Source: Ignavibacteriota bacterium
GTDB taxonomy: Bacteria > Bacteroidota > Ignavibacteria > Ignavibacteriales > Melioribacteraceae
DNA: 64,000 nucleotides
Direction: 5' to 3'
Assembly (NCBI GenBank): GCA_016713565.1
Contig: JADJOX010000007.1
Location: forward strand, 920,501 to 984,500
The notes under the pieces were generated by a model, which was given only the letters and a program-made list of their open reading frames with translations, was not told the DNA's origin and made no database searches. The translations under genes and the position numbers were made by a program. Positions 34,241 through 44,931 of the stretch are shown here, piece after piece. The first letter of the stretch is position 1; every line of letters starts with the position of its first letter.

Positions 34241-37200
34241 TACATTCTCTCAATCAAAGTACATTCTTCCAATAATGAATTGTGATTTTCAGGTAAATTT
34301 AATTTTTTATTCACTTCATATAATTTCGCTTTTGCGTTTTGATTTTCGTTGTCATTTACAACCGCCCATTCAAGCATTGTTTTAGCTTCTTCGTACAATT
34401 CAGCCAAATTAAAAACTTCCCCCAAACCAAAACAAGCTTTTGAAGAATTTGGCGAAGACTCCAACTGTTTTTCAAAATATTCCTTTGCCAGTTCAAGATC
34501 ATTTTTTGCCAGAGCTAAATTGCCGGCTATATTTAAAAGTTCATCTTTCGTAATTTTCTCAAATCCAATTCTATTTGAATTGTCAAAATTATCTATTGCG
34601 CTTTTTACATTTATAATTGCAGAATCATATTCACCGTCTTCAATATTTTTAAAGAGATTTTGAACGCTCAAAATATATTTATCCGAACTTAACGGGTATC
34701 TTATTGAATGATTTTTGTATGGTTCTCCGTTCAGCCAAATTCCTTCAGGTGTATTTCCCCATTTGTTAACAAACTTCTTTTTGTTTGCTTCAATTCTTTC
34801 GGCGTAACTATTTTCGCCGTTCGCCTTAAAACTTACAGAACCGTAATGGTAAATGAAAACGTCAGTTGCTATATATGATTGATAACCGGCAATTTGCGCT
34901 CTTAAACAAAAGTCGTCGTCTTCATAATTTCCGGGAGAATATATTTCGTCAAGTCCGCCTATTTTATTTATTAGTTCGCCATTTATTAAAACACATACAA
35001 ATGCAACTCTGGGATATTTTATCCACGCGTACTTTCGACTTTCTGAAATCTGCTTTGCGTAATTGTTCATTTCATTTAATGTTTTACATTTATATTCTTT
35101 ATCAATTTGTGTCCCGCTGATCGCATTGGAATAAATTCCTACAACTCCAACATTTTGATTGGAATTTTTTATCATAATAAGTCTTTCAAGCCAGCCATCG
35201 GTTACAATTGTGTCATTATTTAATAACACAATATCTTTACCTTCGGCTATTTTGATACCCTGATTAATTGCCTTGGGATAACCGAGATTTTCTGCATTGT
35301 TAATACATTTAACATAACTTAATTTTTCCAAATATTTTTTTGTTCCATCGGTAGACGCATTGTTCACAATTATTAATTCATAATTCGAATACGTATTTAA
35401 TTCGATACTTTCGATACATTTTTTTGTTAACTCAAGTTGATTATATACCGGAATAATTATGCTGACTTCTGGTTTTACGAGATTCTTAATTTCATCTCTT
35501 TTTATTTTATTTTCCCACTTTTGATGAAGCAGATTTACATTTTCTTCAACATATTTAAATCTTCCTTCAGATTTTGATTCATGATGTATTACTACCGATT
35601 TTGGATTGTAAATAACTTTATAACCTTTTTCGCGAATTTTAAAACATAGATCGACATCTTCGTAGCCGTTAACAAAAGCTTCATCAAATCCTTCGGCTAA
35701 TTCAAATAAGTTTTTCTTTATTAAAAGACAGGCGCCTGTCACAGCTTGATATTCTTTTATGAAATTCGCGTTTCTAAAATCTTCCGCTTCATTTTGAAAA
35801 ATATGCAATGGAAAAATTTTATGCGGTTTATCATAAATGACAATTCCAGCATGCTGTATTTCATTTTTTCCGGGATATAATAATTTTGCGCCAACAATTC
35901 CAACTTTATTATCATCAATGGTTTTAACCATTTCATCTAGCCAATTGCTCTTTACTGAAGTATCATTATTTAAGAATAACAAAAGATCGCCTTCAGCGTT
36001 TTTTGCGCCGATATTATTCGCTTTTGAAAACCCAAGATTTTCTTCGTTATAGATTACTTTTAAGTTGGAATATTTCTTTGACGTACCCAACAACTTTTCT
36101 TTAGTACAATCTGTTGAATTATTATCAACAATTATAACTTCGAACTTTGTTTTATCTTTTGCCGAATATATGGATTTAATACATTCTTCTGTTAAATGCC
36201 AATTGTTAAATGTCGGGATTATAATTGAAACTAAATGCTCGGGTTTAAAATTCAATTTTTTATAATGATTGTTTGAGTTTTGCTGTTTGTAAGTTTCAGA
36301 GAAATGTACCAATTCGTTATTTGATAATATCGAATTTTCTATATTCAGCTTAGTCAGTTTTTCCAATCTGTCAAAGAAAATATTTTTACTACAATTTGAT
36401 TTTAATAAATATGGTTCAATATTAATTTTAGTTTTGGAATTATTATTTCCGAATATTACAAAACCTCCAACCCGCTCAGCATAAATTATTGATTCAAGCA
36501 GTTCAATATCTATTTTGCATGAGATAACCAACAACAATTCTACGTTGAACATCTTTCTAAAGTTATCATATTTTGCTATAAAAAATCTGGCATCGGATTT
36601 ATTGATATTATTTATTTCAATAATTATGCACGTTTTTTCTTCATTTTTTTCTATTGATAAATCTTTGCTTGTGATTTTTAATCTGTTATTATAATACTTT
36701 ACCGGATCGGTAAAATATAAGCCTGTCATTTGATTTTTCGCGGTATTACCTTTACTTCTCTTTCTAAAATATCTTGCGGTAACAGCATTTAAAAATTTCG
36801 GATTTGAAATCTGCGCTAATCTGCGATACATATCCCAATCGATTAAAACGTTTAATGATTCGTCATATAAACCGGCCTTCGCAAATAAAGATCTTGTATG
36901 AACCGCGCACAGATTTGGTATGTGATTCATAAGCCGCAGCATTTTAGCGTCAACTTGTTTGGCATATCTTATTGTCGATTCAACTTCATGCCATTGATGA
37001 TTGTTTTCAACTAAACTTACTTCTTCCGCAATAGAATAAACGAATTGATGTTCTGTATGAACATCCAAATATGTAATTAAAACTTCCAAATGATTTGGTA
37101 AATATTGATCGTCATCATCGAGGTATGCGATATATTTGCTTTTTGAATTTTGAATAGCAAAATTTAGAGCCGCAGCTTTTCCTTTATTTTCATTCGAAAA

Positions 37201-40200
37201 ATATTGTATTCGCGGATCGTTGAATAATTTAACAATATCCGCTACATCTTCGCCGCCATCATTTACCAAGATCAAATTCCAATCTTTGTAAGTTTGATTT
37301 ACTACGCTTTGAATTGCGTCAGCTAAATTTTGTCTTCTGTTGAAAGTTGTCATCAAAACACAAACCTTGGGATCATTTTTGTATTCTAATTTTTCCCAAG
37401 AACTGCTTCTGTACAAACTATTCTCCAATTCCTTAAAGGCAGAACTTGGAATGTCAATTCTATCTATTTCAAGCGGATTATAATTGTGATTAATTTGTGA
37501 AGGTAGAACTCTTGTAATTAATGTATGATTTTCAGATGCTTTTTTTAATGATTCTTGATTATATAAACCCCAAGGAAATGAAAACGCAAAAATTGATTTG
37601 TTAAAGTTTTCCGATAATATTTTATACGAATTATTTATTTCCGATTCAATTCTTTTGTTGAATTCTTCGTCATTTTCAAATTGACCCAAATCATTGCCGA
37701 ATTTTTCATTTAATTCATTTTTAAGCGAACTGATATATTTCTCAATGCCTAATTCATCCAAATTATTTTTTATATAATATTCTAAACAAAAATCTATTAC
37801 TTCCTTGTTGGGGATAAATGATTTGTTTGCCAAATTCGATGAATATTCAAAAATTGGAAAACCTTTTTTAGTTTCGGCTTCCACTAAATTTACATGTTTA
37901 TATTCACCTTTGTAAACATCAATCAATTTATTACTTATAAAAGTTTGTCTATGATTTAGTGAATGATTTTGAATATCTAAAATTCTTTTATTTGCGGAAT
38001 TTTTCCATTGATCTATAATTGAATCGTTTAATTTATTTGGAATTAAAAAACTTGTCGCTACACTTTGAGTATTGCTCAAAATCGGCATTGCTGAATTTAT
38101 ATCAGCCTCAGTTCCATCGTCTAATGTTATCCAATATGGTTTTTTATAATTAACATTTTTGTAAAGAAGGTTTTCAACTTGATAGGTCGTCAACGAAGTA
38201 AATCCTTTTTTACTAAGAAGTTCTATCGCGTTTTGAAATCTGTTCGAAAAATTCTCAGGCTGATATGATGGATGATCCAGCAACACCGGAAAATTTAGTT
38301 TAGTTTGAATTTCTGATTTGCTGAAAACGCTGAAAGTCACTCCATCTATAATTTCTTCAAATTGAGTTTTAAAATATTCACCGGTTCTATTATAAAAATC
38401 AACTCCATATTGCCTTACATTACCAAACTTTTGCGGCGAATCATATTCAATAGTTTTTCTCAGCCATTTATCGTGAGGAATTTCAAGAATTGCTATTCCG
38501 TCTTTTTTCAGCACTCGGGATATTTCCGAAAACGCTTTTCTGTCATCTGGAACTTCTTCAATTACGTGCTGCATTATGATTAAGTCAAATGTTTCATTTT
38601 CAAATTTCAAATCGCATACATCCATTTCAAAATCTATCCATGAAGTATCTCTTTTATCCAAAGGATTTCCCGATTTCCATTTATCTATACAAATATATTT
38701 ACAGCCGTTTTCCTCAAAATATTTTCTGAATACCAAATTGTTAAGCGGAGCAATTTCTAGAACTTTTTTACCCGGTTCTATCACATGATCGCGTTTTAAT
38801 AAAAACCATAAAGCTCTTTGTCGTTCCAAGCTGTTGCAGTTTGGACATCTAACTTTTTCTCTAACTCCCATGTTTAAAAAATCGCTGCCTTGATATCCGC
38901 AAATATTGCAGCATTCATATTTTGATTTATTGTTTTTTATCTCGTTAATTCTTAAAATAATTTCCGCTGCTCTGTTCTCAAATGTGCATGACTCGGTTTT
39001 ATTAAAATTATCTTCCGCTTTTAATATTCTTTGCTTTTCTTCATTTAAATAAAATTTCAATTTATCTCTCAGCTCATCAATTGAATTATAACTTTCAATG
39101 CCAAATTCAACCAATCCTTCAACATAATTGCTAATTTGAAGTGTCCCGGTTTGAGCAACGTCAAAAGTTCTATTGTTTACAAATCCGTTTTCGCGCATGG
39201 ATTGCTGGTGGTCGTTTAATACTATTTTTGCTTTTGAATATAATTCGGGAATTTTTTCCCATTCTACAAAATTTCCACCAATATATTTTGGATCTACAAA
39301 ACCATCCCAATTTTCGCCGAATATCTTAAGATTGCAATTAATTTTTGTTTCTAACACATCACTAATTATTTGTCGGCATTTATTATTCTTAGACTCATAA
39401 TTGTTGCCTATAAATAAAACGTCAAATTCTTTTTCGACATTATTGCGTTTATTAAAATGTTCCTTTTCTGTTGCTTGGGAAAGATAAAATATCGGGACCG
39501 AAACTTTTTTCGAAATTTGATCATAGTATTTTTTTGAAGCGGCAAAGATTAAATCATATTGATTTAGTTCCTCAATCTTATGTAGTTCAGGATGATTTAT
39601 AACCCAAATTATATTTACATTATTTGGTTTCAATTCATAGTTAGATAAACCTTTTATGTGAATACAAACATGAATTGCTTCATCCAACTGATTCCATTCT
39701 TCCAAATAATGTATTACGGCATTATGTCCTTTTGCTTTTAACGCGTTTGCCAATGAGTTTGCGTAATAAATATCTCCCCAATTTTTATATGTTCTATCGG
39801 GAACCCCAATTTTAATCGCGAAATTGATTTTGTCCGGCATGTCATATTTTGAATTAATTGATTTTATTGAAGATATTTTTTTAATTTCATCAAAAAACAA
39901 ATTAACGTCTGGAACGATATAATTTTCCCATCTCTTTAAAAATAACTGTCTATTTTGAAATGCCTTTTCCAATCTATTTGCCGATTGACTTTCAAGATGA
40001 TATATCCAGGCATCTGGCGAATACCAAATTTTAAGACCTAAACTTTTTATTTTCATGCAAAGGTCAATATCTTCCTGTCCGTTTATAAATGCTTCATCAA
40101 AACCGCCAAGTTTTTCAAATAAAGATTTCTTTATAAAGAAACACGCACCTGTAATTGCGGAAACTTCTTTGCTGAAGTTTGCCGGAGGATAATCTGAAGG

Positions 40201-42912
40201 ATAAAAATTAAAAATATGCTGAGCTAATTTATTGCCGCCGAAAGCCAAACCCGCATGCTGAATCAATCTGTCTGGATATAATAATTTAATCCCAACCGCT
40301 CCGATATTTTTTGAATTTAATATTTCAACAGGCTTGTTTAAAAAGTCAATTTCGGCAATTGTGTCATTATTAAGGAAAAGAATATTATCATATTTGGCTG
40401 ATTTAATCCCAATATTATTTGCCTTCGCAAATCCTAAATTTGATGAATTTTGAACTATTTTTAATTCGTATTTAAGCGAATCTTTTACTTTATTTAATAT
40501 TTCACTCGTGCCGTCAGTCGAATTATTATCAACAACAATTACTTCAAAAATATTTTGAGAATTTATTTCATTTAATGAATTTAAACATTGAAGTGTAAGC
40601 TCAATTTTGTTAAAAACGGGAATTATAATTGAAACTGAAGTGGAATTGTCAGAATTGAAATGTATTTGATCATGCATTTCGTTTTGTTGATTGTTTAAAA
40701 TATCATTGATGAATTTCAAATTATCTAATGCAATTTCGTCATTGGGATTCTTTTCTAAAATTTGCGACAACAGATCAATCGCCTCTTCATATTTCTTTTG
40801 CATAAGCCAAGCAACAACCAAATTATTTGCGGCATCAATTGACTCGGAATCAATTTCGCTCAATATTTTGGTTAAAACTATTTCTGCATTTTCAAATTTT
40901 TCTTCAAGAATATAATTCTCCGATTCCGCCAATAGTTTTTCGAGATTATTTTCTTTATTGTTGTTATTATTTTTTCTTTCATTCATAACTTCATTATACC
41001 GTGTTGTTTCAATAACTGTGTTAAATATTGTTTCAGCAATATTTTTATTTAATCCATTAAGTTTTACTGCGTTATTATTTTTAATTGCATTGTTATAAAT
41101 ATTTATTAACTTATCGACATTAGTATGTCCAAAATTTTGTTTTGCAATTTCCAACAATTCTGCAATATCGTTCTTGTTATACTTTTCAATTTCTGAAATC
41201 AATTCTTGTGTGTTAAACATTTTATTATTTGTTCTTCCGGAAAAATTCTTAAGAATAAATGTCGCAATATTTTTAGAAGTAACTATCCCGTCACCGCCGT
41301 TTCGGTCAAATACTATCGGCACTCTCCCGCACATCATTGTTTCAACAATTCCTCTTCCCAACGAGAATACCAAATCAGATTGATTGATATAGTTTCCCAT
41401 TTCCAAAGGTGAAACATCTTTAAATCTTCTTCCGATAAATTGAACTTCAATGTTTAACCATTTACATGCTTCTTTAATTGTTTGTTCAACTTCCAGGTTC
41501 ATCTTATTTGTAATAACTAAAGCATTTTGCGGTTTAGTATTAATTTCGGATTTAGGATAAAATATTTCCGGGTCAATTATATTTCTTATTATCTCAACAT
41601 TATCACTTGAAATTCCATTTGAAATTAAATTGTTTTTAACTTCTTCACTTACGGCAACAAATTTTGATATACCTAATTCGATAACAGGCGGCTGTTCTAA
41701 GAAAGGAATAACTCCATGAGAGAGAAATATGATGGGTAATTCGGGGAAGTGATATCTAATTTCAATTGCCATTATATTATGATGAACGTGAGCGACATCA
41801 AAATTAATGTTTTTTATTTCATCAATTTTTGTTGTTACCTTTACTCCGATGGACTCAAATAAAGTTAATATTTTATCGGCATATTTTGTATAAATTAAAA
41901 CTTCATGACCTTTTTCAACTAATAGTTTTGCCAATGTGTATGTGTAAATTTCAGAACCGGTTAAATCCAAAAGCTGGTGGTTTGTTATCAATATTTTCAA
42001 TTTGTTTTCCTTTATATAAAAACCCATTTCCTTTGAGCAGGCTTTGCACATTTTATATTTTGAATAATCTCCGTCAATGAATTGTGTTTCCAATTTTTTT
42101 ATTTCGTTATAGACTTCAACTATGCTGGAATTATTTATATTAAGAAAATCTTTTTTTGACTCATGCATCCAGTCCATACAACACGCTATTGTACTGCCGT
42201 CAAATAAAATGTTAAAATTCTGAGAGGGCTGATTGCAGTAATTATCGGTTTTAAATCTGCTCCCTTTTTCTTCGTGAAAAAATTCCGGTAAAAGTCCGCC
42301 TCTTGAATTTGCCCAATAATCCAAATTGACTTTCACATCGGGGAAAATCTGTTTTAATGACGCTACGTCAAAACCTTCTATAACCGGACAATTAATTTCA
42401 ATATCTATTATTCCTTTGGCTTTATCAATGAATTTTCTGCAATTTGTAATTGTAGTTTCATAATTCAAGCCTTTCATAGATGATTCGTATTCTTGTTTGT
42501 TTCCCGAGTTTATATTAAGGTGGATTTTTTGTGGTTTTGCTTCTATTAATTTGTTTACGTTCTCTTCCGTTAATAGTTGTCCGTTTGTGGAAAGAACAAC
42601 ATAAGCTTTTGTTTGTGAATTTATGTCTTTAATTTTTTCATAAAGTGTTTTATCAATTAATGGTTCGTGATGTAGATAAAAACCGACCTGACCCGAATAA
42701 TTCATTTCAATGATATCGGAAAGAATTTTACGCCAAGTTGAATCATTCATTCTTCCATTTGTATGAATTGAGTTATATGTAAATTCGAAAGGACAATTAA
42801 TACATTCTGAATTACAGTATGTGTGCAGTTGTATGAATATAGCTTCTGGATGCATGTTTTTAGTCATATTTTTAACAAGTTTATTAAGTTTATATAAACT
42901 TGCTAAAATCAA
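34240..42912 (-). CDS. Giant multidomain radical SAM / glycosyltransferase / methyltransferase / deacetylase protein
   Basis: 2890 residues in one uninterrupted frame. Approximate domains in order: radical SAM with CX3CX2C (Cys33, 37, 40) and a SPASM-like Cys cluster near residues 225-290 (FDGSTIACCMDW, MCKACSK); GT-B family 4 (304-610); TPR (654-738); GT2 (755-1000; VSIIIPVFNKIELTL, NNDT); CgeB-like GT-B (1026-1322); Cys-ribbon plus class I SAM methyltransferase (1325-1530; CNICGY, CPNCNS, LEIAPL); NodB-like deacetylase (1540-1830; ITLDDG, HSLNH, FSFPWG); three more GT2 domains (1843-2075 with YLDDDD, 2225-2470, 2480-2720); C-terminal TPR (2745-2890). The start is TTG 42912; ATG 42867 is a likely alternative. 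It is coupled to the 32753-34240 glycosyltransferase and lies upstream of flagellin, suggesting that it builds an unusual glycan on flagellin or another surface protein. No membrane segment is seen. Confidence 0.88.
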   Translation of the reverse strand: MILASLYKLNKLVKNMTKNMHPEAIFIQLHTYCNSECINCPFEFTYNSIHTNGRMNDSTWRKILSDIIEMNYSGQVGFYLHHEPLIDKTLYEKIKDINSQTKAYVVLSTNGQLLTEENVNKLIEAKPQKIHLNINSGNKQEYESSMKGLNYETTITNCRKFIDKAKGIIDIEINCPVIEGFDVASLKQIFPDVKVNLDYWANSRGGLLPEFFHEEKGSRFKTDNYCNQPSQNFNILFDGSTIACCMDWMHESKKDFLNINNSSIVEVYNEIKKLETQFIDGDYSKYKMCKACSKEMGFYIKENKLKILITNHQLLDLTGSEIYTYTLAKLLVEKGHEVLIYTKYADKILTLFESIGVKVTTKIDEIKNINFDVAHVHHNIMAIEIRYHFPELPIIFLSHGVIPFLEQPPVIELGISKFVAVSEEVKNNLISNGISSDNVEIIRNIIDPEIFYPKSEINTKPQNALVITNKMNLEVEQTIKEACKWLNIEVQFIGRRFKDVSPLEMGNYINQSDLVFSLGRGIVETMMCGRVPIVFDRNGGDGIVTSKNIATFILKNFSGRTNNKMFNTQELISEIEKYNKNDIAELLEIAKQNFGHTNVDKLINIYNNAIKNNNAVKLNGLNKNIAETIFNTVIETTRYNEVMNERKNNNNNKENNLEKLLAESENYILEEKFENAEIVLTKILSEIDSESIDAANNLVVAWLMQKKYEEAIDLLSQILEKNPNDEIALDNLKFINDILNNQQNEMHDQIHFNSDNSTSVSIIIPVFNKIELTLQCLNSLNEINSQNIFEVIVVDNNSTDGTSEILNKVKDSLKYELKIVQNSSNLGFAKANNIGIKSAKYDNILFLNNDTIAEIDFLNKPVEILNSKNIGAVGIKLLYPDRLIQHAGLAFGGNKLAQHIFNFYPSDYPPANFSKEVSAITGACFFIKKSLFEKLGGFDEAFINGQEDIDLCMKIKSLGLKIWYSPDAWIYHLESQSANRLEKAFQNRQLFLKRWENYIVPDVNLFFDEIKKISSIKSINSKYDMPDKINFAIKIGVPDRTYKNWGDIYYANSLANALKAKGHNAVIHYLEEWNQLDEAIHVCIHIKGLSNYELKPNNVNIIWVINHPELHKIEELNQYDLIFAASKKYYDQISKKVSVPIFYLSQATEKEHFNKRNNVEKEFDVLFIGNNYESKNNKCRQIISDVLETKINCNLKIFGENWDGFVDPKYIGGNFVEWEKIPELYSKAKIVLNDHQQSMRENGFVNNRTFDVAQTGTLQISNYVEGLVEFGIESYNSIDELRDKLKFYLNEEKQRILKAEDNFNKTESCTFENRAAEIILRINEIKNNKSKYECCNICGYQGSDFLNMGVREKVRCPNCNSLERQRALWFLLKRDHVIEPGKKVLEIAPLNNLVFRKYFEENGCKYICIDKWKSGNPLDKRDTSWIDFEMDVCDLKFENETFDLIIMQHVIEEVPDDRKAFSEISRVLKKDGIAILEIPHDKWLRKTIEYDSPQKFGNVRQYGVDFYNRTGEYFKTQFEEIIDGVTFSVFSKSEIQTKLNFPVLLDHPSYQPENFSNRFQNAIELLSKKGFTSLTTYQVENLLYKNVNYKKPYWITLDDGTEADINSAMPILSNTQSVATSFLIPNKLNDSIIDQWKNSANKRILDIQNHSLNHRQTFISNKLIDVYKGEYKHVNLVEAETKKGFPIFEYSSNLANKSFIPNKEVIDFCLEYYIKNNLDELGIEKYISSLKNELNEKFGNDLGQFENDEEFNKRIESEINNSYKILSENFNKSIFAFSFPWGLYNQESLKKASENHTLITRVLPSQINHNYNPLEIDRIDIPSSAFKELENSLYRSSSWEKLEYKNDPKVCVLMTTFNRRQNLADAIQSVVNQTYKDWNLILVNDGGEDVADIVKLFNDPRIQYFSNENKGKAAALNFAIQNSKSKYIAYLDDDDQYLPNHLEVLITYLDVHTEHQFVYSIAEEVSLVENNHQWHEVESTIRYAKQVDAKMLRLMNHIPNLCAVHTRSLFAKAGLYDESLNVLIDWDMYRRLAQISNPKFLNAVTARYFRKRSKGNTAKNQMTGLYFTDPVKYYNNRLKITSKDLSIEKNEEKTCIIIEINNINKSDARFFIAKYDNFRKMFNVELLLVISCKIDIELLESIIYAERVGGFVIFGNNNSKTKINIEPYLLKSNCSKNIFFDRLEKLTKLNIENSILSNNELVHFSETYKQQNSNNHYKKLNFKPEHLVSIIIPTFNNWHLTEECIKSIYSAKDKTKFEVIIVDNNSTDCTKEKLLGTSKKYSNLKVIYNEENLGFSKANNIGAKNAEGDLLLFLNNDTSVKSNWLDEMVKTIDDNKVGIVGAKLLYPGKNEIQHAGIVIYDKPHKIFPLHIFQNEAEDFRNANFIKEYQAVTGACLLIKKNLFELAEGFDEAFVNGYEDVDLCFKIREKGYKVIYNPKSVVIHHESKSEGRFKYVEENVNLLHQKWENKIKRDEIKNLVKPEVSIIIPVYNQLELTKKCIESIELNTYSNYELIIVNNASTDGTKKYLEKLSYVKCINNAENLGYPKAINQGIKIAEGKDIVLLNNDTIVTDGWLERLIMIKNSNQNVGVVGIYSNAISGTQIDKEYKCKTLNEMNNYAKQISESRKYAWIKYPRVAFVCVLINGELINKIGGLDEIYSPGNYEDDDFCLRAQIAGYQSYIATDVFIYHYGSVSFKANGENSYAERIEANKKKFVNKWGNTPEGIWLNGEPYKNHSIRYPLSSDKYILSVQNLFKNIEDGEYDSAIINVKSAIDNFDNSNRIGFEKITKDELLNIAGNLALAKNDLELAKEYFEKQLESSPNSSKACFGLGEVFNLAELYEEAKTMLEWAVVNDNENQNAKAKLYEVNKKLNLPENHNSLLEECTLIERM

Positions 42913-42975
42913 GCCAAACGAAATCTTTACTTTTTTGAATAATTTTGAGGTTTTTTTTGAATGAATTTAAATTTA

Positions 42976-42991
42976 TGGCTATTATTAGCCA
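42976..42991 (-). terminator. Short hairpin at the end of the 618-residue gene
   Basis: TGGCTA/TAGCCA with a four-base loop spans the stop codon of the upstream gene, followed on the minus strand by TAAATTTAAATT. The stem is six bases and the U-tract is weak. The sequence TTGGCTAATA..AGCC also occurs at 26848-26861. Confidence 0.3.
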
Positions 42992-44841
42992 ACGTTTTCA
43001 AGGGAGTTTAAAAGTTCATTTAAAGGTGTGATATATTGGTCAATTTCTTTTTTAGCAACGTTAAATTTGTATTTATAGTTTAATTCTCGTTCTTCTATAA
43101 AGCTATCGATTATCTTTTCTTGTGCACTTATACGCTCTCTAAATTTTTGCTCGTAAACTTTAGATTTCATTTGCGTATCAATTTCAAGGTTCTTTTTTTC
43201 ACCGGATTGAGCGGATTTTAAATAATCTAATTGAGCAATAAGTTTTTTCTTATGCGTGCCCTTTTCCCAATAGGATGAAAACGCGGTAAAAACAGAAATT
43301 GCGATTCCAATAATGAAAGTTATTCCGCCCCATCTAAATCCGTTTACAATTAAAAGTGTTAAACCGCTTCTGCCGTCCTCGCCGGAACCAATAATAACTG
43401 ACATGAAACCAACCACAATAAATATTAAAAACGATATTGCCGATGTAAATATCATTGAACTGTAAAATACTTTTATAGGATCAAACTTTGTTCCTTCATC
43501 AATATTTTTGATTTTTTCTTCAATGGCTTTCTGATGTTCCAAGGATGTTTCATCCAAAAGATTAAATGCTTCTTTTTCGGTAATTTTCACTTTTTTGAAA
43601 GCATCGTCTCTTTCATGTTTTATTAATTCCAATTGCCTTTTATTTTGTTCAATTTGCTTATCAAAAACAATAATATCATCTTTAATCTGATCGAAATAAT
43701 GTGATTCGATTAAGTTTCTTATGTATTCAATTAAAGTGACTAATTTATCTCTGAATATTTGTTCAACTATTCTGATCAAACCGTTTCTTTTATTCTTATA
43801 ATTAGCTAGAGCTTTTCTAAGAAATTCAATTTCTGAATATACTTCCTGATTAAAAAATTCTTTTATTCTCAAATTATCCAAGTTAATTAATTTGCCATAA
43901 GTAATATCCATGCTGTTTGAGTCGCTGGAAAATAATGACCTCAATAAAAAATCTATATCCGGAAGCATTTGGGCAAAACCCAACTCTGTAAATACGTTAT
44001 AAAAGCAAGCGTTGTTATAGAAAAATGAAAACAATTTTAGGAAATTATAATTAATCGCGTATTGAAAACGCATTCTGTCAAACTCTAAAACGTTTTTAAG
44101 TCCGTCAAAAGCCGTATCAAAATCATCTAAGTATTTGCTGCACAACGCAATGTAGTAAAATGAATTTACTCCGTGAGAATTATAATCCAGAGCTTCATTA
44201 AACGTAATTCTTGCTTTTTTATAATTATATTCAAGCAAGTAAACAAAACCTTTGAAAACTTTTACGTAATAAAGTAAATTCTTCTTTAGAGAAGAATCCA
44301 TATCGCAATTACTTACAATTGAAAATGCTTGATCATATAACTCAATTGCTCTATTGGGATTATAAGCGTTTTTATCAAATGTTAATATCACACCATAAAT
44401 TATGAGATTGTAAAAACTTTGATACGAAATGTTTCTTTCAATTTGATTGCTAATACTGAACGCGTAATATTGTTTTTCTTTACTTGTCTTTAACGTTATC
44501 CATTGTGTATAATATTTTTTAATTTCCCTAAAATTCGCGACGTAATTAAACTTGCTGTTTTTGGTAGTTAAAATTTCTTCCATTTTTTTTATTAATGGAG
44601 ATTCAGAAAGCCAGAAAAATGGAGCGGTATCCAATCTTAACAAATAATCTGAAATTTCATTCGGAAGGTTAATTGAATAAAATTTGGAAGTATTTTGAAA
44701 AAAATGATCAAAAGATATTTCATCATGCAAAAGATCCGAAAAATGTTCTCTTCCGTAATTTCGGAATTTTGCGATTTCAAGTTCTCTTGAAAGATTAACT
44801 TCATCTATATTTTCAAGTATATCCATTCGTTTAGCGAACAT
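42985..44841 (-). CDS. Unknown membrane protein with helical repeats and coiled coil
   Basis: 618 residues, no family recognised. The N-terminal about 330 residues are helical with TPR-like spacing (ARITFNEALDYNSHGVNSFY then YIALCSKYLDDFDTAFDGLK). A coiled coil (about 380-450) follows, then two membrane helices (about 457-480 and 500-522; SFLIFIVVGFMSVIIGSG and GGITFIIGIAISVFTAFSSY) and a second coiled coil to the C-terminus. There is no signal peptide, so both ends are probably cytoplasmic. It lies upstream of the giant glycosyltransferase gene and has a sigma-28-like element 64 bases before the ATG, which hints at a flagellar or motility link. Confidence 0.7.
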   Translation of the reverse strand: MFAKRMDILENIDEVNLSRELEIAKFRNYGREHFSDLLHDEISFDHFFQNTSKFYSINLPNEISDYLLRLDTAPFFWLSESPLIKKMEEILTTKNSKFNYVANFREIKKYYTQWITLKTSKEKQYYAFSISNQIERNISYQSFYNLIIYGVILTFDKNAYNPNRAIELYDQAFSIVSNCDMDSSLKKNLLYYVKVFKGFVYLLEYNYKKARITFNEALDYNSHGVNSFYYIALCSKYLDDFDTAFDGLKNVLEFDRMRFQYAINYNFLKLFSFFYNNACFYNVFTELGFAQMLPDIDFLLRSLFSSDSNSMDITYGKLINLDNLRIKEFFNQEVYSEIEFLRKALANYKNKRNGLIRIVEQIFRDKLVTLIEYIRNLIESHYFDQIKDDIIVFDKQIEQNKRQLELIKHERDDAFKKVKITEKEAFNLLDETSLEHQKAIEEKIKNIDEGTKFDPIKVFYSSMIFTSAISFLIFIVVGFMSVIIGSGEDGRSGLTLLIVNGFRWGGITFIIGIAISVFTAFSSYWEKGTHKKKLIAQLDYLKSAQSGEKKNLEIDTQMKSKVYEQKFRERISAQEKIIDSFIEERELNYKYKFNVAKKEIDQYITPLNELLNSLENVG

Positions 44842-44904
44842 TCTTCATCCATGAAGTTATACAATTCCCTTATTAATTTAATTGTGAAAATCCTTTTCTC
44901 CGTA

Positions 44905-44931
44905 TAATCGTATTTTGTGAGTATTTTTTTA
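44905..44931 (-). promoter_or_regulatory. Possible sigma-28 promoter before the 618-residue gene
   Basis: The minus strand reads TAAA, 15 bases, TACGATTA: 5 of 8 matches to the -10 consensus GCCGATAA with exact spacing, and an almost identical -10 to the putative chemotaxis promoter (TACGATAG). The 281-base gap 44842-45122 must also hold the promoter of the divergent gene at 45123, which I could not define. Confidence 0.35.

Noticed and set aside
34349..42080. Many plus-strand open frames inside the giant gene
   Set aside because: They lie entirely within a well-supported coding region, have no motifs and follow from its AT-rich composition.
34240..42912. Giant gene as an artefact of fused neighbouring genes
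   Set aside because: The frame is uninterrupted for 8.6 kb, and the modules are joined by ordinary linkers without internal stops or obvious homopolymer junctions.
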